Source: SMAG-U1939 sp035763125
GTDB taxonomy: Bacteria > Chloroflexota > Ktedonobacteria > Ktedonobacterales > JADMIN01
Direction: 5' to 3'
DNA length: 28,617 nucleotides
Assembly: GCA_035763125.1 (NCBI GenBank)
Contig: DASUBU010000152.1
Coordinates: forward strand, 1 to 28,617
Below, piece after piece: positions 1 to 6,497 of the stretch. Numbering within the stretch: the first letter of the stretch is position 1; the number at the start of each line of letters is the position of its first letter. The notes under the pieces were generated by a model. It did not search any database. It saw only the letters and a program-made list of their open reading frames with translations, and had not been told where the DNA came from. The position numbers and the translations under genes were made by a program.

Positions 1-1
1 G

Positions 2-307
2 ATGAGTAACCCAACGCCGCAGACTCCGAAGCACTCCCCGTTCCAGCGGCCTACCCAGCGTCAGCATCGGCAGCGGCCGCAGCAGGCGGCGCTGCTGCGG
101 CTCGCGGCCAGCAAACTCGTGCGCGGTCCGCCGGTTGCGCGGGCGGCCATAGCTATTCTGGGCGCGAACGGCCTGCACGCGACGCCAGGCGACGTCCTGT
201 CACTGCACTGGAGTGGGGCATGCGAGGCGCTCACGCACAGCGGACTGGTCCGGCCCCAAGCGGAGACCTCCGCGGCGCTTGCCACGGCAATCGGGCAGTC
301 TAACTGA
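2..307 (+). CDS. hypothetical protein, possibly partial at the window edge
   Basis: An open frame of 101 codons starts at the first ATG of the window and stops 24 bases before the amidohydrolase on the same strand. The N-terminal third is rich in Gln, Arg and Pro and looks disordered. The rest (about residues 30-100) is Ala/Leu-rich and could fold as a small helical domain. I recognise no family. The true start may lie outside the window, and upstream signals cannot be seen. The close spacing to the next gene fits an operon, but the composition would also fit a chance frame in GC-rich DNA. Confidence 0.33.
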   Translation: MSNPTPQTPKHSPFQRPTQRQHRQRPQQAALLRLAASKLVRGPPVARAAIAILGANGLHATPGDVLSLHWSGACEALTHSGLVRPQAETSAALATAIGQSN

Positions 308-331
308 GTACGGCTGAGGTAGACTTCACAC

Positions 332-1333
332 ATGCGGAAGATTGATGCGTTCGCGCACATCCTGCCTCGCGCGTATCTCGAGCGGCTGGAGCGGCAGCTG
401 GAGCAGACCATGGCGCCGAGCCGGCTCGCGTACTACCGCGAGGGCGTGTTCTCCTTCGATCCGGTTCTGACTGACCTGGACGCGCGGTGGCGCAAGATTG
501 AGCCGTACGGCGATGATTACGCCCAGGTCCTGGTGCTGGCCGTGCCGCCGCTAGAAGAGGTTGGGCCGCCGGCCGTCGCGGCAGAGCTGGCCCGCCTCGC
601 CAATGATGAGATGGCGGATCTGGTGCGGCGGTTTCCGGACCGTTTCGTGGGGTTTGCGGCCGCCCTGCCGCTGAGTGACGTCGACACGGCCGCGCGCGAG
701 CTCGATCGCGCGCTCACGCAGCTCGGTGCGCTGGGCGCCCAGTTCTACACCAACGTCTCCGGCGTGGCGCTCGACGATCCACGCTTCGAGCCGCTGTTTA
801 CTCAGCTTGAGGAGGCCGGCCGCGCCATCTGGCTGCACCCGACACGCAGCGCGGCGTGGGCCGACTATCCGGCCGAGCGCAGCTCCGACTATGGCCTGTG
901 GTGGTCAATCGGCTGGCCCTACGAGACCGCCGCCGCTCTCGCCCGCCTCGTCTATTCCGGGCACATGGAACGCCACCCACGCCAGCTCGTGATCGCGCAC
1001 CATGGCGGCGGTATGGTGCCGCACTTCTCGGCCCGCCTCGCGATGGGGCCCGGCTATCGGCAAGTCAAGGACCGACTACCGCGGCCACCGCTCGACTACT
1101 TCCGCAGGTTCCACGTTGACACGGCCCTGTTCGGCGCGCCCCACGCAGTCCGCTGCGTCCTGGAGTTCTTCGGACCACGGCACGTGCTGTTCGGCACCGA
1201 TATGCCGCTAGGCCCCGCGAACTCAGTCGAGGCGACGATCGCGGACATTGACGCGGCCGGGCTGTCAAGCGAGGACCGTACGGCGGTCTACTCTGGGAAC
1301 GCCGTGCGCCTGCTCGGGCTACGGGCCAGCTAA
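332..1333 (+). CDS. amidohydrolase family 2 (ACMSD-like) metal-dependent hydrolase or decarboxylase
   Basis: This 333-aa protein has the TIM-barrel layout of Amidohydrolase_2, the family of ACMSD, gamma-resorcylate decarboxylase and related enzymes. Visible family positions are the N-terminal strand motif IDAFAHILP (residues 4-12), a His in WLHP (169), the IAHHGGG strand (His223/His224) and the C-terminal GTDMP with Asp290. The usual N-terminal His-x-His metal pair is reduced: the first His is Phe7 and only His9 remains. The family hydrolyses C-N bonds or non-oxidatively decarboxylates aromatic or ring-cleavage acids in the cytoplasm. A GAGGTAG element 10-11 bases upstream supports the ATG. 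The surrounding catabolic genes make a role in ring-compound breakdown likely; the substrate is unknown. Confidence 0.85.
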   Translation: MRKIDAFAHILPRAYLERLERQLEQTMAPSRLAYYREGVFSFDPVLTDLDARWRKIEPYGDDYAQVLVLAVPPLEEVGPPAVAAELARLANDEMADLVRRFPDRFVGFAAALPLSDVDTAARELDRALTQLGALGAQFYTNVSGVALDDPRFEPLFTQLEEAGRAIWLHPTRSAAWADYPAERSSDYGLWWSIGWPYETAAALARLVYSGHMERHPRQLVIAHHGGGMVPHFSARLAMGPGYRQVKDRLPRPPLDYFRRFHVDTALFGAPHAVRCVLEFFGPRHVLFGTDMPLGPANSVEATIADIDAAGLSSEDRTAVYSGNAVRLLGLRAS

Positions 1334-1415
1334 CGACCATACCTTTTGTCTTGTCGTCCAGGAGATGGCGGGTGGCCGGGCGGCCCGTGGTCCCGAACGC
1401 CATCTGGAAGGCGCG

Positions 1416-1553
1416 TCATGCCGCGGGTATGCTCCCACCCTCTGGCTCTGCCCTGTGCGCATCGTCGCTCAGCGTGGCGGAGATAAGCCCGCGCATCTCC
1501 TGGAGCCAGGAGCGATCTGCTGGTGTGGCCGCATCGGTCGAAGCTCTCGGCAT
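1416..1553 (-). CDS. small protein (45 aa) downstream of the creatininase-family gene
   Basis: A 45-codon frame begins 16 bases after the creatininase-family stop, with a GAAGGAAG sequence placed as a ribosome site before its ATG. The predicted peptide starts MPRASTDAAT, holds one amphipathic stretch (about residues 14-30, WLQEMRGLISATLSDD) and ends in a Pro/Gly/Ala tail. I recognise no family. Support is only the ribosome site, the operon-like position and a plausible amino-acid mix; it could be a chance frame. Confidence 0.35.
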   Translation of the reverse strand: MPRASTDAATPADRSWLQEMRGLISATLSDDAHRAEPEGGSIPAA

Positions 1554-1569
1554 CTCGTCCGCTTCCTTC

Positions 1570-2430
1570 TCAAGATGTGGTCTTGTCCTGGGGGTACCAC
1601 CTGGTCAGCGTGAGCGCCGACCACACATCCTCACCCGCGAGGTGGCGTCGGAGGAGCGCGGCGTACCGTGAGGCGTAGCGCTGATAGATGCTCTCGCCAC
1701 GTTCGGCGGTCGAGTCGGCCGGATAACCAGTGTACCCAAGTCCGTTGGCCAAGTCGCGCCACGAGCGTGCCGCGCGCAGGTCACGCTGGAAGTCGAGACG
1801 CACGCGCGGCAGCTGCGAAAAGAGCTCGGTGCGCACCAGCTCTGGATGTGTCGCGAGCATCTGCGAGGTCTCGAACACCCCCGCGTGGCTCTCGCCCTCG
1901 GCGTCACAGCCGATCACCTCAGAGAGCGCCGTCTCGCCAAAGAGGTCGTCAAATACCAGCGGCTCGAAGCCGTGGATGGCCCGCGCTCCCGTTGCGTTCG
2001 CCCGCGCACACGCCTCTTCCCAGGCCAGGATGTAGGGCGGGTCCATATGCTGCGTGGTAACGATGAGCCAGCGAAAACCAGTGCTCGCGAACGAGTCAAG
2101 CACGTCTGCGCAGTACTCTGCCTGGATGCGCCGGCGCACTGAGACGCTTCCAGGGTATGGGCGGCTCAGCACGGCTGAGCCATACATCACCGTCGGCGCC
2201 AGCAGCAGTGTCCAGTCCGTGGTGTGCGCGGCGACGGCGTGCAGCACGCGGCGGGTGACCTCCTCGGCGGCGAACACGTCTGTGCCGACCGGCAGGTGCG
2301 GTCCATGCTGCTCCAGTGGGCCAGCGCTCATAAAGATCGCCGTACGCTCGCGGTCCAGCCGATCCACCTCGGTCCAGGTCATGCGCGCGAGCTCGAGCCA
2401 TGGGACGCGCTCTCTACCCATACCCTCCAT
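1570..2430 (-). CDS. creatininase-family amidohydrolase
   Basis: The 286-aa product carries the creatininase-family signature GPLEQHGPHLPVGTD (residues 37-51), giving metal ligands Glu40, His42 and Asp51, and the SHAGVFETS motif (181-189) with Glu187. The family opens amide or lactam rings, as in creatinine hydrolysis and MftE peptide cleavage, using two metal ions in the cytoplasm. The usual NGHGGN loop is replaced by TTQHMDP (125-131): His128 stays, and Asp130 falls where creatininase itself has Glu122. A GGGAGGGG ribosome site just upstream supports the start at MEGMG. It follows the thioesterase gene on the same strand (85-base gap). Hydrolysis of a cyclic amide fits the neighbouring ring-hydroxylating enzymes, but the substrate is unknown. 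Confidence 0.85.
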   Translation of the reverse strand: MEGMGRERVPWLELARMTWTEVDRLDRERTAIFMSAGPLEQHGPHLPVGTDVFAAEEVTRRVLHAVAAHTTDWTLLLAPTVMYGSAVLSRPYPGSVSVRRRIQAEYCADVLDSFASTGFRWLIVTTQHMDPPYILAWEEACARANATGARAIHGFEPLVFDDLFGETALSEVIGCDAEGESHAGVFETSQMLATHPELVRTELFSQLPRVRLDFQRDLRAARSWRDLANGLGYTGYPADSTAERGESIYQRYASRYAALLRRHLAGEDVWSALTLTRWYPQDKTTS

Positions 2431-2515
2431 GATGCCCCTCCCATCCTCTCTTCCTCGCTGCGCGCTGGCGGCGCGTGCCGTGGGTCAGTGCAGGTCCACC
2501 ACCATCATCATCGTA

Positions 2516-2956
2516 TCACTCCGCCGCCGGCATGCGATCCCGCAGCCAGGACGGCAATTCCCGCGGCCGCTTTGTTGCGCGGTCAGTGCAGACGTGGACT
2601 GTCTGGGCGCGGACGAGCGGCGTCTGGCGGCCATCGGGTTCCAGGCGCGTGAAATCGTACGCGAGCACGAGACTGGTCCGGCCGAGCCGCTGAATCCGCG
2701 TCGTCAGGCGCAGGTGGTCGTCCAGGTTCGCGGGTGCCGCGTACTCGATGTGGCACTGGACGATTGGAAAGCCGTACCCCTCCTCGAGGATGGTGTGGAG
2801 CGGATGCCCTAGCGTTTTGAGCAGGAGCATGAAGCCGCGATCCATCCAGTTGGTGTAGGTCGTGTAGTGGATGAAGAACGGATCCACGTCAATCAGCGCG
2901 ACATCGAACTCAAGGACCGACTCACGCCCTTCCGCATGCATGCCATCGAGACCCAC
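2516..2956 (-). CDS. acyl-CoA thioesterase, hotdog fold (4HBT-like)
   Basis: About 146 aa. The core has the 4-hydroxybenzoyl-CoA thioesterase pattern: a first strand VLEFDVALIDVDPFF with Asp23 and Asp25 near the usual catalytic Asp, then IHYTTYTNWMDRG helix-entry residues, and later strands CHIEYAAPANLDDHLRLTT and SLVLAYDFTRL. Members hydrolyse aromatic or aliphatic acyl-CoA in the cytoplasm. I chose the GTG at 2956 because an AGGGAG ribosome site sits 9 bases upstream; an ATG at 2941 is the alternative. The open frame continues upstream into a fragment of an unrelated CoA ligase, which I treat as a separate remnant. Its position before the creatininase-family gene suggests one transcript. 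Confidence 0.75.
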   Translation of the reverse strand: MGLDGMHAEGRESVLEFDVALIDVDPFFIHYTTYTNWMDRGFMLLLKTLGHPLHTILEEGYGFPIVQCHIEYAAPANLDDHLRLTTRIQRLGRTSLVLAYDFTRLEPDGRQTPLVRAQTVHVCTDRATKRPRELPSWLRDRMPAAE

Positions 2957-2970
2957 TTGGTGCCACTCCC

Positions 2971-3081
2971 TCAGATATTCGCCGCGACGCCCAGGTCGTC
3001 CGGCTCGCTGCCGTGGAGCCGAAACCCCAGATCCTCGTAGTCGGGCGACGTCACGCACCATCCCCGGATCCGCGTACTCAT
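2971..3081 (-). CDS. possible 36-aa ORF ending at the thioesterase ribosome site
   Basis: In a different frame from the ligase fragment, an ATG at 3081 opens 36 codons. Residues 12-34 read as ordinary protein (TSPDYEDLGFRLHGSEPDDL), more so than the other frame over the same bases, and the TGA overlaps the AGGGAG that serves the thioesterase. This may be the end of an older gene shifted out of frame rather than a gene of its own. I recognise no family. Confidence 0.22.
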   Translation of the reverse strand: MSTRIRGWCVTSPDYEDLGFRLHGSEPDDLGVAANI

Positions 3082-3286
3082 GCGCAACGAAGAGGTAATC
3101 CAGCGCGTTCAGCAAGATGGCCTCCGTTGAGTAGATGTTGGTCCTCTTGCTGGTCACCATGAAGTCAGCGCGTCCCAGCACGCCGCCGCCCAGGAAGGTC
3201 CAACTCCAACGACAACCATGGTGATAGTACCGCCAGAGCCGCACCAAGTCGTGTGTGCGGTACCTGATGAGCGGCTGCCCGCGCAT
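2974..3286 (-). pseudogene. remnant of phenylacetate-CoA ligase-like (PaaK family) adenylating enzyme
   Basis: The first 70 or so codons match the C-terminal part of PaaK-type ligases: GQPLIRYRTHDLVRL corresponds to the PLIRYRTGD adenylate-binding motif, and GGVLGRADFMV with TNIYSTEAIL corresponds to the GR-x-DDM hinge and NIYP strand. A TGA lies only a few codons upstream of the ATG at 3286, so the roughly 280-residue N-terminal domain with the P-loop is absent. After about residue 75 the reading turns into Arg-rich sequence typical of a lost frame. The usual GD is HD and the hinge Asp-Asp is Asp-Phe. An intact enzyme would make an aryl-CoA; this piece cannot. Confidence 0.6.
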
Positions 3287-3419
3287 GCGGAGTCTTGTTC
3301 ATGCTATCAGAGGTTCTGCGCGCCGCTGTGCGGGTGTTGCGTGCATCAGCGGCGCTCGGGCCACCACCACCGGCGGGAACGGACGTACGCCCTGACCAGT
3401 CTGCATGAAGAGGCCCTGA

Positions 3420-3716
3420 TTCCCGGCTGCGCTACGGTCGCGCAATGTGCGCGGACTTGGTGGCACCACGGGGTATGCTAAGACCAGCGGCGGACGCGGC
3501 CTCCATGTGTACGTTGCTCACGTGCCACGTCCACTCGCTGCTCACCACACCTTTGAGGTGGTGCAGGGCTGGGTCAAGCAGGTGGTGGAATAGACGGCGG
3601 CACCATACTCTCTGCGCGCCCACCCGGCAGCGCCGACGGTCGCGATACCGCTAGTATGTGACAAGATCGAGATCAGTGGCGTTGAGCCAGCCGATTCACT
3701 CCCGTGGTCGTGCTGA
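3420..3716 (+). pseudogene. decayed LigD polymerase (PrimPol) domain remnant
   Basis: In the frame with codons starting at 3420, 3423 and so on, the translation contains TGYAKTSGGRGLHVYVAH (about 3459-3512), the KTSG-x-GLHVYV motif of the DNA ligase D polymerase domain. It continues through HTFEVVQGWVKQVVE to a TAG at 3591. The same frame then resumes with APYSLRAHPAAPTVAIPL, matching the LigD segment VAPYSVRARPGAPV. The roughly 40 residues normally between these blocks are missing. An in-frame stop plus an internal deletion shows a dead gene. No ligase domain, nuclease domain or ku gene is visible nearby. This accounts for most of the gap before the DedA gene; the bases from 3287 to 3419 hold nothing I recognise. 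Confidence 0.65.
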
Positions 3717-3802
3717 GGTGCGTCCGTCGTAGGAGCGACCTCGTTGCACGGGAACCAGCACGTATCCAGTTGACGGCTTTGCTTCGGTGCTGAGGAGATG
3801 TA

Positions 3803-4468
3803 ATGGACACTCTGCTGGGTACGCTGGATGCGTCTTCCCCTCTGTTGGCCGATATGCAGGTCAATAGCTATCTGGCGCTATGGGTGATCGTCTTCCTTGG
3901 CAGTGTCGGTATCCCGTTACCCACCGATCCCGTGTTGCTGGCGGCGGCGGCATTGGCAGGGCACGGCGAGCTGAACGCGCTCGTCGTCGCGCTCGTGGCG
4001 ATCAGTGCGGCCGCCTGCGGCGACGCCGCCAGCTACCTCATAGGGCGCACCGTCGGGAGCAAAGTGGTTGACTGGCTGGAAGGCTCACGCATCGGCCAGC
4101 GCATCGTCTCCACCAGCATGCTGACGCGCGGCGGCGACTATTTCTCGCGATACGGCGGCTGGGCGATCTTTCTCAGCCGCTGGCTCGCCGGCGTGTTCAG
4201 CGGGGTGGTCAATATTCTTGCGGGCGTGCGCCGCTTCCCCTTCTTGTCGTTTCTCACGTACGCCGTCGCTGGCGAAGTGGTGGACGTCGGCATCATGCTC
4301 ACGCTCGGCATCGCTTTTGGCGCGAGCTGGGCAGCGACGAACACCGTCCTCAAGATCGTCTTGTTCACGATCCTGGGTGCCATCACCACAGTCTTCCTCC
4401 TCGCACGCCTTCTGTTCCCATTCCGGCGTGCGCCATCAGGCACAGAGCACGGTGATGCCACCTCATGA
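3803..4468 (+). CDS. DedA family (VTT domain) inner-membrane protein
   Basis: A 221-aa polytopic membrane protein. Hydrophobic segments lie at about residues 22-52, 58-82, 120-145, 150-175 and 180-205. Family marks are the re-entrant GSVGIPLPTDPVLLAAAAL (33-51) and GDAASYLIGR (73-82), followed by SRWLAG and AGVRRFPFLSFL. DedA proteins are proton-dependent flippases or transporters linked to undecaprenyl-phosphate and phospholipid recycling. The typical R-x(5)-R pattern of the later helix (FGRF-x-P-x-R) appears here as LSRWLAGVFSG, so the second Arg is missing. A GAGGAG element about 6 bases upstream supports the start. The gene is convergent with the FAD monooxygenase and seems unrelated to the catabolic genes. 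Confidence 0.88.
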   Translation: MDTLLGTLDASSPLLADMQVNSYLALWVIVFLGSVGIPLPTDPVLLAAAALAGHGELNALVVALVAISAAACGDAASYLIGRTVGSKVVDWLEGSRIGQRIVSTSMLTRGGDYFSRYGGWAIFLSRWLAGVFSGVVNILAGVRRFPFLSFLTYAVAGEVVDVGIMLTLGIAFGASWAATNTVLKIVLFTILGAITTVFLLARLLFPFRRAPSGTEHGDATS

Positions 4469-4482
4469 CACTCCGCATGGGC

Positions 4483-4498
4483 AACCGTCCGGCCGGTT
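4483..4498. terminator. near-palindromic hairpin between convergent genes
   Basis: AACCGTCCGGCCGGTT pairs with itself except at one position (7 of 8 pairs). It lies in the 36-base gap between the stops of the DedA and FAD-monooxygenase genes, where a two-way terminator would sit. There is no T-run on either side, so termination is inferred from position only. Confidence 0.3.
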
Positions 4499-4504
4499 CT
4501 CGGT

Positions 4505-5743
4505 TCATCGCCCCAGCCAGCGCTGGGACTCCCCGAAGGCGCTGTCACCGCTACGATACAGGCCGAACGCCAGCGGTTCGCCGACGCGCCATGCGCCCCC
4601 CTGTAGACGCTCGCCGGCTTCGCGCGAGCGGCGCACCACCTGGTGGCCGAGCGCCAGTTGCTCGACCTCCCAGGCCCGAAGGGCTGCGGGCACGTCGCCT
4701 TGAGCGGCGGCCACGGCGTTGCTCAGGGTCCACGCATCCTCAGCGGCCTTGGCGGTGCCAGCGGCGGCATGCGGCCGCGCGACAAAGGCGGCATCGCCGA
4801 TCAGGCAGGCGTGGCCGAACGCCATCCGGGGCACCTCGAGATCGAATACGACCTGGACGTAGGGATCAGCGGTGTTGCGCACCATCTCCTGAAAGGGTGG
4901 CGGCAACGCCGCGGCGGCATCCTGGCGCAGCCGGTGCATGTGCCGCTCCTCGACCATACCGGGCGGGACCGAGGTGCCAAAGCGGACGCCGCCGCGCCCA
5001 GTCAGGAGCTCGTCGAGCTGCGTGCCGCGTGCCACGTTGCGATACCAGAGCCAGTTGATGGGCTGCTGGCCGGGTTCCTGGGTGCCCTCCGGATCGCTGA
5101 TGGGGTAGCTCAGCGCATGGCTGTCGGCGAGCACCACATACGTGACGGCGGCGCGCAGCGTTTCGCGGGTGGAGGCGGAGAGGCTCCCCGCGCTGACGGT
5201 CCCCCGCCAGGCTACGTAGCCAGCGTAGCACGCCTCGACGCCGGGAAGCAGCAGGCGCCGCCCAACCGAGTTGATGCCGTCCGCGAAGACGAGCAAGTCG
5301 CAGCGCGCCTCGCGGCCATCGGCGAAGCGGGCAATCGCGCCCGATCCATCTGATCCAGCGGGCACGAACCCGGTACATTCCGCGCCGAGATGATAGTGTT
5401 CTCGGCCGAAGTCACTCAGCAGATGACGATAGAGCGCGCCATAGGCGGCGAAGCGGTAATGGCTGGCCTCCTCATGCGCGATGTGGCCAGCGGTGTCCAG
5501 GTAGCGAAACCATCGTGCGGCCACGCTCAGCCCCTCGAGGTCGGCCAGATCATGGGCCATGAAGTAGCGGACGGTGGAGGGATGGAGCACAATCCCCGCC
5601 CCGCGCCCCTGCAGAGGAACGGGCGTCCGCTCGAAGACGTCCACCTCGCAGCCGGCGGCGCGCAGCCAAACCGCCGCATTCAACCCGCCAAGCGAACCGC
5701 CAATCACGGCAACCCGCGGCATGGTAGAGGTCGAGTCGGCCAT
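4505..5743 (-). CDS. FAD-dependent monooxygenase, 2,6-dihydroxypyridine hydroxylase-like
   Basis: A 412-aa class A flavoprotein hydroxylase. It has the Rossmann loop VIGGSLGGLNAA (14-25), Glu38 at the end of strand 2 for ribose binding, the DG motif LLVFADGINS (150-159) and the GD motif ACLIGDAAFVARPHAAAGTA (312-331). The last motif, with RPHAAAG in place of the usual P..GQG, resembles the 2,6-dihydroxypyridine 3-hydroxylase branch known from nicotine breakdown. Such enzymes use NAD(P)H and O2 to add a hydroxyl ortho to an existing one in the cytoplasm. An AGGGAG ribosome site lies 6-7 bases before the ATG. It sits 26 bases after the VOC gene, so the two are likely co-transcribed. The exact substrate cannot be read from sequence. 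Confidence 0.85.
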   Translation of the reverse strand: MADSTSTMPRVAVIGGSLGGLNAAVWLRAAGCEVDVFERTPVPLQGRGAGIVLHPSTVRYFMAHDLADLEGLSVAARWFRYLDTAGHIAHEEASHYRFAAYGALYRHLLSDFGREHYHLGAECTGFVPAGSDGSGAIARFADGREARCDLLVFADGINSVGRRLLLPGVEACYAGYVAWRGTVSAGSLSASTRETLRAAVTYVVLADSHALSYPISDPEGTQEPGQQPINWLWYRNVARGTQLDELLTGRGGVRFGTSVPPGMVEERHMHRLRQDAAAALPPPFQEMVRNTADPYVQVVFDLEVPRMAFGHACLIGDAAFVARPHAAAGTAKAAEDAWTLSNAVAAAQGDVPAALRAWEVEQLALGHQVVRRSREAGERLQGGAWRVGEPLAFGLYRSGDSAFGESQRWLGR

Positions 5744-5769
5744 GGTCTCTCCCTTCTACCGCGCGCACC

Positions 5770-6255
5770 TCATGAAGCCCGAGTGGCTGGCTCTCGCAGA
5801 AAGAGCGTGGCGGAGAGGTTGGTCGCGTCTTGTGGGTGCATGTCCGCCATCTTGCGCAGATCGGCGCGGATGTCATCCGGCAGGGTGGTCACGTCGGGCC
5901 AGTCTACCTCCACCAGATTGCCGGACGGGTCACGCAGGTACGTCTGGACATTGTTGCTCGGCAGCTCATAGAGATGGTACCCGAAGGTGGTCGCGTCGTG
6001 CAGGCCGCGCTCCTTCGCCTTGCGATAGACCGTGGCAAAGTCGTCAACCGTCAGCCCGAAATGATGGTACGTGGGCGCCTCCGATGGGCGCTCAAAGAGG
6101 TGCAGCTCCAGCGGACCGACCCGGAGCCATTGCACGGGAAAGCCGAAATTGGGCGTCGGCACCCGTTCCATTCCGAAGAGCTCCTCGTAGAAGCGAGTTG
6201 ACTCCTCCAGGTTTCTGGCTACCACGCTGATATGGTTGAGATTCGTCGCAGGCAT
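5770..6255 (-). CDS. VOC superfamily protein (glyoxalase or extradiol dioxygenase-like)
   Basis: 161 aa from the ATG at 6255, chosen because AGGAGGG lies 5 bases upstream; the open frame extends further but without support. Two beta-alpha-beta-beta-beta modules are visible. The first starts NLNHISVVARNLEESTRFYE (His8) and the second starts THH...GLTVDDF-like at residues 63-72 (His64/His65). The closing strand DPSGNLVEVDWPD supplies Glu116. His8, His65 and Glu116 fit the VOC metal triad. Members are glyoxalases, extradiol ring-cleaving dioxygenases, epimerases or resistance proteins. At this size it could be a small ring-cleavage enzyme acting after the adjacent FAD monooxygenase, or a generic lyase; sequence alone does not decide. 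Confidence 0.8.
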   Translation of the reverse strand: MPATNLNHISVVARNLEESTRFYEELFGMERVPTPNFGFPVQWLRVGPLELHLFERPSEAPTYHHFGLTVDDFATVYRKAKERGLHDATTFGYHLYELPSNNVQTYLRDPSGNLVEVDWPDVTTLPDDIRADLRKMADMHPQDATNLSATLFLREPATRAS

Positions 6256-6471
6256 CACAGCCCTCCTGGCGTTCACAGTGTGTTTCACAGGTTCAGTGTT
6301 CAGTGACGGCCTCGGCTCCCCGTCGTACACGCACCTCAGCCCCACACGCGTAGCGTGCATCATACGCACGTCCGCCACGCCTCAGGAGCAAGGCGGTGGT
6401 AGGCGCAATAGGGGCGGAGCGGACCGTGTGTGCAATTGGCTCACACTGTCCGCCTATCCGCCAAGACTCAT

Positions 6472-6497
6472 CGCGCCCGCTCCCCTGGAGAGGCGCG
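6472..6497 (-). terminator. stem-loop directly after the Mo-subunit stop
   Basis: On the - strand the TAG of the molybdenum subunit is followed at once by CGCGCC...GGCGCG (arms 6492-6497 and 6472-6477), with an inner CTCC/GGAG stem. No clear U-tract follows, so this may terminate weakly or protect the 3' end. It separates the hydroxylase operon from the VOC/monooxygenase pair. Confidence 0.32.
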
